Assembly: GCA_900642245.1 (NCBI GenBank)
Contig: CAAAJI010000089.1
Coordinates: 167,470-204,469 of the forward strand
Direction: 5' to 3'
Length of the DNA stretch: 37,000 nt
Source of the DNA: Fragilaria radians
Lineage: Eukaryota; Bacillariophyta; Fragilariophyceae; Fragilariales; Fragilariaceae
Of the stretch, positions 20,561 to 33,500 are shown in pieces. Under the pieces are notes generated by a model. That model was not told where the DNA came from and did no database searches. It was given only the letters and a program-made list of their open reading frames with translations. The position numbers and the translations under genes are program-made. Each line of letters begins with the position of its first letter. Position 1 is the first letter of the stretch.

Positions 20561-23500
20561 CCTTTTTCACTTTTGGCCACTGATAAAAATACAAGAATAA
20601 ATAGTAAAAAGTTTGGAAAGGAATGGAAAAGTAAAAAAAGTACCTAAGGAAGAAAATGCACGAAGGATAAATGGACCCTACACTTTAGGTGAAATGAAAT
20701 TATATACCTAGACGAATTACATTGTCAGGTATTGTAATCAGTGAAAGAGTCGCTCAGTTGATTAATGATGTGCTTAATGTGAAATTAGCTTAGGGATTTT
20801 GTCATTGATATTGAAAGAGTATCGATGTAAAACGCTTTTATACTGGTGGTAAGAATTATCCTTGCATTACTAAATCAGAAGTTATGTTTATGATTGTTTA
20901 CTTTTATGTAGAAGAAATATTTCAGGCACAAAATCAATTGACATATGTGACTCAAATACTCATTACTACAAAATTAGTGATTTTGCTTTTAACGAGAGCT
21001 GGCTTCGAAAAATCTGAAAGGAAAAAATACAAGACTTCAGATGCATATGCCATTCTTTCATCTATCACCTAATCATAATTGACATCGCAATGATACATTT
21101 TTTGATCGAAAGCAAGAGAATTCTGGAAGTTTAAGGTAACGCAATGATCATGATTTTCTTGCTTTCTAAAGGTATGATCTTTCTTGATCTACTCAATTTG
21201 CTTTAAAATAAAAACACAATTACGGTGCTCGTCCAAATAAAAAATTAGAACTTAAGCCATAGAAAACGATTTGGGATAAGAGTCTTACGACCTTTCGTAT
21301 AGATTCAAGTGCCCAGAACATTTTGCTCTGAGATGAGCTTTATCGAATTCAAAAATTCAATGCGATAAGTACTGCTCTAAGGAATTTATTCAATCCTCGC
21401 TTCTTAAGTATTAGAATCAAGTAAACCCCTGATCGTATCCGATTTCATTTCTCACAAGAAGAACTGAGCTCAATGATTAATGATTTTATGGCATTTACGG
21501 ACTGAGAGTTCTTAACTTGCAGTATATCACGAATGCTATAACTAATCATCACAAAAGTGTTAAATCTGCATAACGATTTCTTTTGGATGCATTCAAGGTA
21601 CATTCGAAAGCACCAAGTCCAGAAATTGTGGTCATTTAAGCCAAAAGCCCCAATTTTCTTTCTCCTCCTTTGCTTTACCAAGGTTTCAATGCTTGATACA
21701 CTAACAACATTTTTTGTCGCATCAATCTTCAAGTCAGCACATCCGAAATGAGCGAGAGGAACACATAAATGATGGTTAGGGGTTGGCTGTCGGATAAGGT
21801 CAAATAAGGCTCTGTCATGTGTGGCTCAATGGATTCTGTTCTTTAGCCATTCCTCAGGAAATGGAATGTAGGAAGCTACGTATATTACGAACTGACTATT
21901 GGGCAATGTTTTAATGTAAATTTAAGGATATTTTTCGCATGCTTGATGCCTTCTAATCTCTTTTGGATCAGGTAGTATGTTGATAAATTATAATCTCCAA
22001 AGGCTAAACTCATTCTTTTCATATAGAATATGTGATCACCAGCTAGAAATGCCCTTTGAACTAAGCCATCACGATGTTTTATTTTTGATTATGAAGTTAA
22101 CTCGAGCCATTTAGAGGAGACGATGTGGTATTTTTCATCGTATCTTGATGCAGTTTATGATGAATCTTCCATCTCAGACAAAAAAAGATAACGCTAGAGT
22201 GAATATAAGGAAAATTGCAGGTTTTTATTTCTTCTATGGATGAGCTTTGGCTCTATTTCCATCCCAAAAAAGTACGCGACTCAATATGTCGTATTGTCGT
22301 GCAAAGGCGTTACTGCCATTTTAAGTTCCTCGTCATCGAACAACAGAATATAAGAAAAAGATGCATGTTCATATTCACGGTAATCCAATAAATACTAAAC
22401 AACGACTAGATCAATCACTCATATGATGGACAGTTTTGCTTATAATGTTACAAAGTTGACGAAAAGATGTAAAGGCTACATTTCATACTCATTAACCCTG
22501 TCCCAAATGTTATTTGCAAAAAGCCATTTCTGTCACCTAATCAAGAATTCGTTAACGAAATGTATTATAAATATTATTCTTCAAGCTTTTGAAAAGGATG
22601 TACGCTCAAGTTTGTAGTTTATTTCCTAAAATACGTTGAGAATTTGTTGTTCACTAGGCTGTCAATGATGTATTGAAGACACTATTTTTCATGCAGACAT
22701 TATTGGCTCCGAAATCGATAGATTCTTGCAGTTATCAAAGCCGAATTACTTCTCATAGGAAACACATACACAAAAATTTTACCTCAGCTGAGTGCTATTA
22801 TAGCATTATGTACAAGACAAACTGTACGATTCTGGGTTACAAAATAGGTAATCGGATCTAACATTATCGACCTGGAGATGCCTTATGATAACCTTACTTA
22901 CCTAACCCCTAAGAAAGTTTCAGTCCAAAGCAAATCTTTAGCCTCACCTCAATAAACCTTTTCGTTTAAAATTCAAATCGCAACAGACACATTTTTCGTT
23001 GTTGAATATAAATGCTTACGTAAAGCAGGCTCCTCATATCAACTCTTCTCCATTAGGTTGATATAGCTCCGGAATGTACTTTTTTAAATCATGATGTCTA
23101 AAGCTTGATATTATCTGCCAAATGAATCAAGGTTGTACTACATTATTATCTCGTTGTATTAGTAGCAACGGTTCAACGGCTGAGTTGCTTCTCTGCATAC
23201 CAAATTAGTGCAAAAAGAGGTAGCAACATTCTGGAAATTCAGGATCATTTATCATGACTAGGATTGAGAAAAAAAGTTGAATCACGTAAAAGATCTTGAA
23301 TTATTCGTAACTTTACATCAATATAGGCTATCTCAACTTTATAACAATTGTGCTAATGAATTAATTATCAGAGACTTCAAGCTAATGGTGGAACATTGAA
23401 AAATAATTGCTACTACGGAACAGTGATCAAACATCTGGAGATGAAATATTTCTGCATGTCGTAGTAAAAACAAGAACAGCTGTTCTTACCAGGAGTAATT

Positions 23501-25230
23501 TTGTGTTCCCGCAACGAAAATGCATTTGCTGAACTTTAAAAAGGAAAGTAAAAATTAGACCCAACGGGAAATAACTCCAAGGAGACAGAAAGTAATAACA
23601 GTTAGGTGACGTAAGGCTTTTTGGTTCTTTCTCCAACCATAGTTTGGATGCCAAAGTTTTGATCTTCACAGCTCATTCATGATTTCTCTAAAACATTTTC
23701 AGATAGAATACCCATGGCAAAATTCGTCACTATGGCAACCAGATACGACACCATCCATCCAGTATCTAAACTTTTTCTTACGCATTCAGAGGACACGCCT
23801 AACCTCACGAAGCAGATTAAAGAATTGCACTTTAGGTTCCCCTTTTCGGCCAACTATCTGACTGCTTAATGATTGATTGCACTTGCTTGTGCTTGAATGA
23901 TTTTGATATCATTGTTTAGGACAAAGACATTTCAATAAAGTCAAGCAGGCTTTGCAAGGATCTTCAGAGCGTGTTTTTTATGGATTCTTTTTTTTAATTT
24001 GTAGAAAGGCTCAACAAATTTACTTCTTCAAACCATGAACCTCTAGGGTTAAATTTTTCTATTTTGGGATACAGGGGGGCAATTTTTCAATTGGCACACT
24101 TAGACTCTACCACAACATTGTTTATGGGAGAGAATTCTACTCTATCTCCATTCTTCATAACTTTTCCTCGAAAAATACCTTGGTCGTCTCATCGCATATT
24201 TTATGTCGGATTGTTAATCAACATGACAATGGAGCAAAATGAAACAATGCTCAAATCAAGCAAGTTAGAGTTATCAATATAGTATTATGGGAAAATGTTA
24301 CTATGTACCCATAGCCCAGTACAAACAGACAATAAGGCTCTCCAAGCAAGAGTTTAACTATTATATGGAAGTGGTGAACAGTGCTGGACACGAACGAGTG
24401 ACTGCATTCATGTGCCTGATAAAAATAGTTTGTAACACTGCAAATGAGATTTTCAACCTGGAAGTAATCCAAACAAGATTGATGGCGCGCCTAAGGTAGA
24501 ACATGATGTCTAATCTAGGAAGGATGCTTCCAGAGAAATCTAGTGAGATTTAATACACTTTTTGCTTAAAAATGGACTGGGTTGCATGATTTATATACCT
24601 TAGGGGTAGACGGAACCATCATAACGCGCGCATTTAGATGGAGTTCATCTAGTTTCAAATTCTTCTGTGAACAATAAAAGAGCTACGATGGGCAATAACA
24701 GATAAGCGGAATGGACACACAACACAGAATGAGAAATTCTAGTGTCCTGGGTTTAGTTTACCGCATAGGAAAACGGTGGGACATTGTCTACGACAAACAC
24801 AAAGCCGACAAAAAAATAAAATACGAAAGGGTCGTCAAGCTACATACAAGTTTGACACAAATATACCATCTAGCTTGATTATCTCAAATCATTTACGAAC
24901 ATCGACGGACAAGCTGTATAATTTATACCCATCCCACTTATGAGGAGCGCTAATTCAACTTGTTAATAATACGCATAAATATCGAATTAAATTCGGAGAT
25001 AAGCATCACCTAATCGGATGGGAGGTCGTTACCCAAAATTGTAAGCATCAGTATGCGGTTCAAAAGAGAATTCATAACCCCCCTCCCTCCCCATAGTTAC
25101 AAATAAACCATCCTATTAAATATTGACCACACGCTTGACTATGATAAATGATGCATTAGCTAAACTTAGTGCAGATTAAGTATTGTATCATCATACAATC
25201 CCAGATTCAATCTAGGAAGGCTGTAATAAT
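20561..25230. other. Long gene-free region
   Basis: This is 4.7 kb of AT-rich DNA. Short open frames occur on both strands (for example 21445-21732 minus, 24064-24282 plus) but none shows a recognisable domain. The position and strand of the 21445-21732 frame would suit the gag of the copia fragment at 20196-20560, but the sequence is too eroded to say. No tRNA, rRNA or terminal inverted repeats were seen by eye. Confidence 0.45.
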
Positions 25231-25443
25231 GATCTATATAAAGATCTAATTTAGGTGTTAGCTCTCTAATAAAAAAGAGCTTAGAGCTAAACTAACTTAT
25301 CCTTATTAACCACCAACTTGTCCTTATGAACAAGTTGAAGAGACTTGCCTAAACAGTTGGGAAGAAGCTTTAGAACAAGATTAATTTCTTCAAGAGCATT
25401 TGATCCTCTCTTGAGAAGGATCAAGTAGTTTCTCACTAAGAGA
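25231..25443. repeat. Cluster of small hairpins, function unknown
   Basis: Four or five short inverted repeats follow one another: gatct/agatc (25231-25246, enclosing a tatataa-like core), ttagctct/agagctaa (25258-25290, with agagc at 25276-25280 as an alternative partner), caacttgt/acaagttg (25314-25337), gatcct/aggatc (25402-25422) and tctc/gaga (25431-25443). It could be the transcribed part of an old LTR, a structured RNA, or chance. Confidence 0.4.
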
Positions 25444-26109
25444 GGTTCTAAGACTACACAAGACTCTAAAATAGATTATAATTTATCATTGTTTTATTTC
25501 TACATCTCACCGTAGTGTAAATTCATCCATGTGATGGCTCCAATTAATGAGTTTCATGGTGTCCAATCTGAGTAGTGAAAAGATCTTGAGGTCAGCTGTT
25601 AATGCATCTCTCAAGGTTTTCTACTTCAAAGTTTCTTTTGTACAGTCAAGGAGAATTTGAAAGGGACTGATTGTTTGTTGGCGCCCACCCCCAAAAGGGA
25701 CTAGGGGTAACCCCTTACCGTTTATCTTTGGAGGATAACTCACTAGGAAAATTTAGTTATTGAGTAATCCTTGCTTACTTATGGACTGAATGTAATCATT
25801 TTTCAAGACAAACGTGCATTTGTCAAGGTTACTATGAATAAAGTTATTTGAACCATGATTCCACTCCCCAATTCTTGATTACAAATTGGATCACAAGATC
25901 CTCTTGTTATCATGCACAACTCCATTGATAGCAAGAATTAATTTCGCGAAATAATTCTAAATTGCTTCCTTATTCTTTACTACTTGCAGAGTGTAAACAT
26001 AAAATCTCCGTTTACGGTAACTATGGTTTTGTTGTTAACTGCCATTTTGCCATTTTGGTTAAAATCTTTTTCGTTCACAAAAAACGCTGATACTTTTGCA
26101 AGAAAAAGA
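25444..26109. other. Upstream region of the 557-aa gene, with an LTR-junction-like patch
   Basis: A G/C-rich patch at 25676-25710 (ttggcgcccacccccaaaag, then ggactaggggtaacccc) stands out from the AT-rich surroundings. It resembles the sequence that follows an LTR in some Gypsy elements. A pyrimidine-rich tract ending ttgcag (25984-25989) looks like a splice acceptor in front of the coding sequence, so an unseen upstream exon is possible. Confidence 0.35.
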
Positions 26110-27783
26110 ATGGAAGGCTGGGGTGATGACGACCTTGACTTCGATGATGACCTTGACATAGAAGGTAGCGTTAATGAAATCACTTTTATCGAAGGAAGAA
26201 ATTTTGATTCTGTGATAAAATCCAAAGTCTGCCTAAATGATGCACATTCAACCATTCACAATAGTCAAATAGAAATGTCAGATCCAGATTCAATGATGGA
26301 TACTAACCGGAACCTATCCTCAGTTGAAAAGAATATAGCTCATTCGCTTGAAGACTATATGCGAGGTCTACCTAGCACCATTGCTTCACTGAAAAGCGTT
26401 TTCGAGGTGCAAAGCAATGAAAATGAAAATGCGCTCCAACTTGTCAAGTACTACGAAAGTCGTCCACAGCTTCGCGATTACACAATCAAGACAGAACTTC
26501 CCCGTATGGATTATATAGTTATCAGGAAAGAAAAAGAAGTATTGGAATCGAAACAGGAAGTGGAAAGTTACATGTTAACGCTGCCTGATAGTGTTCTTAT
26601 TCGAAGTGCTAACCAATCTTTGCTTGCGGACGTTATTTCCAATCTAACTGGACATGATTTATTCATCAGGCCTCAATACCTTGCCTCCGCAATTGCTTCT
26701 ATGTGTAAATTCACTATTGATGAATCAATGGTACATTGTGATTGCCGTCTATGCCTCTCTTTGCCAGGATGTGATGGCAGAGCTGTGAAGGTTGCAGAAT
26801 TGGAAATAATTATTGAATTCGTACCAGAAATTTCATACGTTAAGTACATGCTATCAGATGTCATGTTCTGCATAGATGGTTACAAGCGTTTAGACCAATC
26901 AGCTCAATTTCTCGCAACGGTACTTACTCAAGAAGTAAATGAGGAATATCAAACACACGTATCTAATCCTGATGCATACCGCGACTCACTACTTATTCAA
27001 CTTTCGAAGACTCGTCAAGTGATTGAACATGGTCAAGTTGGACTATCATCTGCGTGGGAACAAATCGATAAAGCTGCTAGTGTCACGCAAAAACTAAAAT
27101 TTGTGAAAAGAGTTGGTGATGCATTGCTTCCAACATTTCCAACAATCAACTATGAAGAGCTAGCCTACGACTCGGAGCATAATAATGCATCCAAAAGTAA
27201 CTTGGCTAACAACAGGGATGCATCAACGAATATCTCTCAAATGAATCATGATTCACAAAAGAGGGTTCCGATTATTGGCGGCCTCCTCATGTCTGGATTA
27301 TCCCGGTTGACAAATAGTATGTTGCCACGTGAATCTGAGGACATGACACTATTGGATTCATTCCCAGCTCATGTCCCTCTCAATATTCCTATGCCCTCTC
27401 ACGCGTATGCTGCTCAAACTGAAAATTGGGACAGCATGTACCACGAAGAATCAATGGTTGAGACTAATGTAAATGCTACAGATGACCTAAATGTTGATTC
27501 CAATGGATGGAGTGATGATGAGATCAGCATTGAAGAACAAATATCATTTCAAGAAAACTTTCCAGCAAATTCCATTATGAGGCTTTCCACTTTTGACAAC
27601 ACCAATGGGGCTGACCTTCAAGAATACATATCAGATAATCAGAAAATTGAGAATTCCGCCAATGTTTCAACAGAGTATTGGTGGACAGAAAGTGACTACA
27701 ATCCTCAACTTGACATTCTTCCTACTCGGAAACGTTGGATAAATACTCGAGCTTCTACCGGGAGATTTGGAGTAGCTCCCTGA
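26110..27783 (+). CDS. Hypothetical acidic protein with tryptophan motifs, 557 aa
   Basis: I take the start at ATG 26110, giving MEGWGDDDLDFDDDLDIEG. The frame is open further left, with an ATG at 26023 that would add a hydrophobic stretch (MVLLLTAILPFWLK); a spliced start is also possible. I do not recognise the family. The N-terminal acidic box with a Trp, a later ENWDSMYHEE and NGWSDDEISIEEQ, and a YWWTESDYN near the C-terminus resemble the acidic Trp motifs by which vesicle-coat partners bind the delta-COP subunit of COPI. That is a weak analogy, not an assignment. The middle (residues about 160-290) looks folded, with CDCRLCLSLPGCDG. The last residues (LPTRKRWINTR) are basic and may be a conserved tail. 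A long polar segment near residues 355-430 looks disordered. Confidence 0.75.
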   Translation: MEGWGDDDLDFDDDLDIEGSVNEITFIEGRNFDSVIKSKVCLNDAHSTIHNSQIEMSDPDSMMDTNRNLSSVEKNIAHSLEDYMRGLPSTIASLKSVFEVQSNENENALQLVKYYESRPQLRDYTIKTELPRMDYIVIRKEKEVLESKQEVESYMLTLPDSVLIRSANQSLLADVISNLTGHDLFIRPQYLASAIASMCKFTIDESMVHCDCRLCLSLPGCDGRAVKVAELEIIIEFVPEISYVKYMLSDVMFCIDGYKRLDQSAQFLATVLTQEVNEEYQTHVSNPDAYRDSLLIQLSKTRQVIEHGQVGLSSAWEQIDKAASVTQKLKFVKRVGDALLPTFPTINYEELAYDSEHNNASKSNLANNRDASTNISQMNHDSQKRVPIIGGLLMSGLSRLTNSMLPRESEDMTLLDSFPAHVPLNIPMPSHAYAAQTENWDSMYHEESMVETNVNATDDLNVDSNGWSDDEISIEEQISFQENFPANSIMRLSTFDNTNGADLQEYISDNQKIENSANVSTEYWWTESDYNPQLDILPTRKRWINTRASTGRFGVAP

Positions 27784-28164
27784 TTATATAACCTCCAATT
27801 TCTTACTCCATTTGTTAATTTGTTTTATTCAAGTATTCTATTGATTGAAAACAAATTGAAGGATTTGGTCCAATAACATATAGCTAGTATATACTGGTAC
27901 TTTTCTGTAGATTTGTATCAGGGTGAGATAGTTCTATATCATCATAGGTGTCACTTACTTTCACTCTCTTTTCCCACCTCCCTGAAGTGTATTATTTATT
28001 TTTATTTTCTCCAAATGCTTTGCTGCAAACTTCTGAACCCTGTGTGAACCCAAAACACCAGTATCTATTGCTACGAATTCCTCTCTATTGAAAATTTGCT
28101 TCTCAAATATGTTTTGTGCAATATCCTTTGAATTCTGGCTTCCCAAGGGTTTATTATTGATGCG
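27784..28164. other. Intergenic, no gene seen
   Basis: This is the 3' flank of the 557-aa gene. The minus-strand open frame at 27961-28146 follows the copia remnant but shows no recognisable reverse transcriptase motif, so I do not include it in the remnant. Confidence 0.4.
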
Positions 28165-29475
28165 TCGTCAAACACTTGGAATATTTTTCATCAATTATTT
28201 CCCAAGCACCTCTTTTTGTTATTTCAATTATTCTTTATCAATTGCTTCTTTCCATGCAATTGATCTTCTTTCTTCTCACAATTCAAAGCTTCTTCATCAT
28301 TTGTTATTCATAGCATTAGTGAAAAGAGCCTTATTAACTTGCTCTAATGAAATTTCCCTTTCATAATTGTAATCATCAATTGCCTTGGTAGCTTGTGGAT
28401 TAAACCAACTTTCCAACCTCTTCATTGCTCTAAGATCTTCTCATCAGACTTATTCCTTTCATCCTCGTTCGTGGAAATTTCATTGATCTTCATCCTTTCC
28501 TTACCAGTAGGTACCTCAGTGACTTCTTTTTCTCAATAAGTGGTATTAACTTGTGCTTTATCAAATCCTTGTGCATCTTCTTCAACCATACAATGTCACG
28601 AGAGCTGATTAATGCGATTGTCTTGAGATTTACCATTCGATAAACGCCTTTTGAGTGATTCTCAGCATAGCCCATAAAAATGGACGAAGTTCCTTGGTTG
28701 GTCAACTTTGCTTGTGCCTTATCCTTGGTAGTAACAACACCTACTTCACAAAACATTTTGAGAATTGTGTGCAGGCTTAGCTTTACTCTATGTAGCAATC
28801 CATATTCACTTTTCAAACTCGACTTTGTAGAGATAACACTCGATAAAGAAGTTGCACTCATCACAAATTCAGCCCAAATCTTGTCTCTCAATTGACCTTA
28901 TATATAGCCCAGCTCCAATTTATGTAGATCGGATTCTTCTATGAAGGGTCTGCAACTCCCTTTCAACCTTTCCGTTCCTCTGTGGCGTCCTTGGGCCAGA
29001 TAATTCAATTTTAACTCCAAAGGTCTTGTCCTCCGGATCATCCGTCACTGTCATGTTCTCTACCGTAAATTGGCATTCCAACCAGCAATTTTTTAGTCAG
29101 TTAAGAAAGTTATTACTTTGCCTTTATGGTCAGAATTTTTCTTTGGCACAAAGCTCCAACAATAGTCCGTATAACTGTCAACAATAAGAGCCCAGAACTT
29201 GGCTCCTCCAAAACTTCTTTCTTTAATTGAAGTTATGTCAATGTATAAACATTCACAAAAAAAAATTGACCAGTTCTTGCGCAATTTTTCTGTCCTGCCT
29301 TGGCAATTGCACATTCCTCATAAGTTTCAAACTCTTGAAGACTTAATACCATATATCTTGACCGTATTCTAGAGCGTTTCTTGACCACAATGTCCAAACA
29401 GTCTATGTAGATGATTAATGTTGTAAATCCTTTTGTTACCAATCAAAGTATGAGCGAATCTGTCATTAGTATGCT
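28165..29475 (-). pseudogene. Decayed copia integrase and start of reverse transcriptase
   Basis: Read from 29475 downwards on the minus strand, with frameshifts and stops. HLHRLFGHCG...YEECAIAKAGQKN is the HHCC zinc finger (near 29300-29420). LYIDITSIKERSFGGAKFWALIVDSYTDYCWSF is the integrase core with its first Asp (near 29150-29250). FGVKIELSGPRTPQRNGKVERELQ carries the catalytic Glu (near 28950-29020). FCEVGVVTTKDKAQAKLTNQGTSSIFMGYAENHSKGVYRM and ISSRDIVWL form the integrase C-terminal part (near 28560-28760). AMKRLESWFNPQA...EQVNKALFT is the linker before reverse transcriptase (near 28310-28420). It is 5' and 3' truncated, with no LTRs found. It is an older copia lineage than the element at 12238-17468: it keeps the HHCC finger that one lacks. 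Confidence 0.85.
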
Positions 29476-30529
29476 CAGTAGTAAAACATTACATGGTCAA
29501 ATGTCAATGTAGCATGCTTGTTTGTAAGGCTAACAATGATGCCTTCATTATGAGTTAGGTAGTGACATACCTTGACATATGAATCAAGACGACAGTATCT
29601 AACTTACTAGGTTTTGAGGAATATTCAGTATATAAATAAATTAGTACGCTATTAGATGTATGTTTGTACCGGTATCAGCGATTTCCCTTATTTTTAGTAC
29701 AAGTCAATATGGAGAATACGGATATTCCATACATTTACACATCTATGACTGGCCATTTCCTTCCAACCACAAATTGGGTAATGATAAGCAGCATTCCATA
29801 AGATAATTCTTAGAGATGAATAAGTATTGCTTATAAATGGAAATTCTGTGTAATGCATTTCATGACCGCAGAACGTCATTTTTCCTCTTGATAACTCCGT
29901 TTTGTTTACTACAACACCTCTCATATGATAGGTAGAATGCAAGAATGCCTGAAAACAACTTTTACTTGGAAACAATATACTTATTGATACCTTAGAGGCA
30001 TTTGTCTAATTATCATGTGAGATAGTACATGAATCAGATAGCTTTCTAGTATCTGAGAGGAAAATCTCATGCATTAATTCCAAGGGTTGAACAAATTTAA
30101 GAATTGTGTGACAAGAAGTGTTATGCGTGTTCTAGGAATGATTCTCTTACAAGGCAATACATGATGAAATGTAAATGAATCTTAAAGTTTGCATTGCCTC
30201 TGACATTCTTTTCATAGTGAGAGAAAAGTAATCAATTGATAGTTGATCAGCATCAAATACCAGCATTTAAAACAAGGAATCAATGCTTAACAAAACATGT
30301 TTTTTTATTACATCAATTTTCCCTTAGATATATCAAAATCCACATTATGATCACTGACAACTCACAGGAACATGACTGATTGAATCAAGGTCTCAAATTT
30401 AATGCTAGAAAGGCAGAAAAATACGATATGCTTATTTGATATAAAAATGGGAAATTATCAATCAAAGTGTGGAGGTAAAACGAACTTTCTTTTGAAAATG
30501 TACTGTGATCGAGGTTAATTTCAATCATT
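29476..30529. other. Intergenic, no gene seen
   Basis: This lies between the copia remnant and the 3' end of the SMEK gene. AT-rich, without coding frames, RNA genes or clear repeats. Confidence 0.45.
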
Positions 30530-33500
30530 TCAAGGGGAAATTCTGGTCGTACTCTCGATCTCAGGAACGTCATCAGTATCAAAATAGGATTCCTCAGCAT
30601 CAGCTTGACGAAATTTCCTCTGTTGAGAGATTGTAAGACTTTTGATGATCCGAAACTAACAACCATTGTCACTTACTTGATCTTCTAGAGCTTTTTGACT
30701 CAATATCTTGCGAGGCACATTTTCTGTCCACAATGAACCGAAATTAGCATTACTTTTTTCGGTTTGATTACATTCGTCACCAACTTCTTTAAATGAAAAC
30801 TTTCCACGGTTGAAATTAGAACTTTTTGTTTCTAGGTACGACTTTCGAAGGCATGAGAACGTTTTCACGTACGGCGATGCTATTTCCTCCAAGCTCCTCT
30901 CCCCTTTCCCAGATATCGGTACTAAATGCTTAGTTACTATGTGTTCCACAAGCGACTCGATTTTTTTTCCTTGAATAAAATCACAAATTTCTAAGATAGC
31001 TGATGATACGAGATTATCACCCACTGGATTTGCACGAAAAGCATCAAAAACTGGTCCAAATACATTTTGCTGAATAATATGACGGTGATAAAACTCATCC
31101 GTCACTGCGAGAACGGACCGAAGAAGCCTCAGAATCGCTAATTTCAAGCATCTATCACCATTTGTCATTGACGACTTCGGATCCAAAAGTTTCAGAACAC
31201 TAGAGAGTAATCTAGATTTTAAAAGGAAAAATCTCATTCGTTGATGGTGAGAACGAACACAAAAGCACAAAAGTTCAATTGCAAATGCACCTCGAATCGC
31301 ATTGCTTTGGACTAGGCAAACCAAATCGTCATCGCGAGCAAATCCTTTTTTCACTTTTGCTGCCAGCCTATCGAAAGCTGCGGCAGCAGATAAATCCTTA
31401 GTTGAGAGATCAGGTAATCTTCTTCTCGGATGTAGAATAGTGAATTGAAACGATACTACAAGCCATTGAATATTATGCTCGTAAAAAATTGAGAGGAAAT
31501 GATTTTGATCCGAGTCTAGAGCCTCTGTTGATGGACAAAGGGATAAATTTGATTTTTCGATGCCTTCACATGAAGCAGACGTCAAATTCTCCTCAGTTTC
31601 TGAAATATCAAGACCCATCGTCATCATTCCATGACTCTGTATATCAGTGTCAAGGATGATGCGCAGAATTTCTGTTGCTTGTAACAAAACCCCGGCATCA
31701 GTCTCAATCGCCAACAAAAATAGCAATGCAGCCATCAAATCCTTAGGAGGGCATTTATAAAAAACTTGACGTTGATCATTCGGCATTGGTTTCCCGTACA
31801 CTAAAGTTGAAAACAAATTGTCTTCAGTGTTCAACTTCGCTTCATGGTAGCATTTCAAGGAATGACGACGAATATGGCTGGGATCATGCATAGAGATCGA
31901 GCATATTATCTCAAGAACATTTCCTCTATCTGTTACGTCAGCAGTTGGATCAGCAAGGACAGCAGCTAGAAGTGACAATAAATCAACTGCTTCAGGTTCT
32001 TCGAAATTGTCTTTTGCGTTCATTACATCGCGCTGCTTTATCGAACCGAATTCTGAAGTAGGATCCATATAAACTTCCATGGTGACGACCGTGGCAAAAA
32101 AATCATCCTTGTCACTCTGCTGTAGTGACATTTTTACCATATCAAATAACTCACGTAAAAAAGATAGGCAACCTCGAAGACGAATCCTTCGTGATTGCAA
32201 TGAGTCATCTTGTGGTGCTAAATGCTGAGTCCAAGTTGAGGTAGAAGAAGTTATAACGATGAAAGGAGGTGGCTCTGGATCTAAAGATTCCAAGGTACCG
32301 GTGGTTAGCTTTTCCCATTCTACTTCTGCAATAGCACGACTTTCCTTCCCCATTAGTCGCATTACCCGCACTAGATATGATTCACTCTTGAAGTAAGAAT
32401 CTTTGATCGGAGAAGTGATACCTTTTACAACATCAGAATTAGTGAAAGTTTGCAGTGAAGTTAGCGTGGATAATGAAGCTTCATCCATTGTAGGCCTTAA
32501 TAAAGTATCACGAAGATAAGTAACGCGAAAGGACCGATGAATGATGTTGATTAGCTCATCATCCTAGTTAACACAGTTAGGCGACAAATTGTGGAACTTC
32601 TATACAATGGAGTATTCAACGTACCTCCATCATTACGACTGTCCGAAATTTTGCTCGTTGCTTCAAGAACCAACGATGATTCGCCTTATCCCTGAGATCT
32701 GGATCATACTCAAGAGTAGAACATACCAGTTCATATACTGTTTCGTTATGAACAACAAAGTCGATAATTGATGGATCGTTCAAGAGTAAGATTGTCTTTA
32801 CACACGCTGCAAGAGTCGCTAAGGCACCATAGTCTTGTCTTGACTCGGCTGGAACAAACAATTGTAACAATTCCTTAAAGTAGGAGCATTCCTTTTTCGA
32901 AAGTCTAATGGCGAGTGCTTCCCTCTGAGGTAAAGACTGAATGGACGCTATTATACCTACGATATCTTCTAAGTTCTGCAAAGCTGGAGGAGTTGGAAGG
33001 TCGATTCCAGAGTTTTCGCCATAGGCAGCCGCCGCCGCGGCAGCCATATTTACTGCGATGAGTTCTGGGTTTTGATCCATGCCTAAATTATCATCATCAT
33101 CCTCCAGCGAGAGTTGAAAATTGTATTGTTGAGACTCTGATGCTAAATTTATCCACATTGCGCGTTGTTGCTGCTGTTGGAGATTTGCATGATGTGCCGC
33201 TGCAACTGCTTGAGCCATATCTGTTACAGAGGTAGAAACATCCCGCGCTAGAGCAGTTGAAGCAGGTCCACCTTCATCTTGAATACTTTGATTTCTTAAC
33301 CAATCTGCGGCTCTAGCTTGAAACTGGTTTATTTGATGCCAAATATCCAAGCAACCAGCGTTATCCTGAAACGATAATGCCAAATCAACCTGCACGAAAA
33401 GTAATGGTTAGTCAGATTTGCACAGAGAGTAAAACGAATAATTTGGGTTGTGATCTTACGTTTTGCATAGCATCTTCCTTGATTAATACAGAGAAATTCT

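Noticed and set aside
21445..21732. Minus-strand 95-codon frame that might be copia gag
   Set aside because: A vague NFW.W.FRM similarity to gag N-termini and a suitable position are not enough to call it.
24064..24499. Open frames in the gene-free region
   Set aside because: Short, start-stop by chance, no recognisable domain on either strand.
27961..28146. Minus-strand frame as reverse transcriptase of the copia remnant
   Set aside because: It follows the integrase remnant in position but lacks any reverse transcriptase motif.
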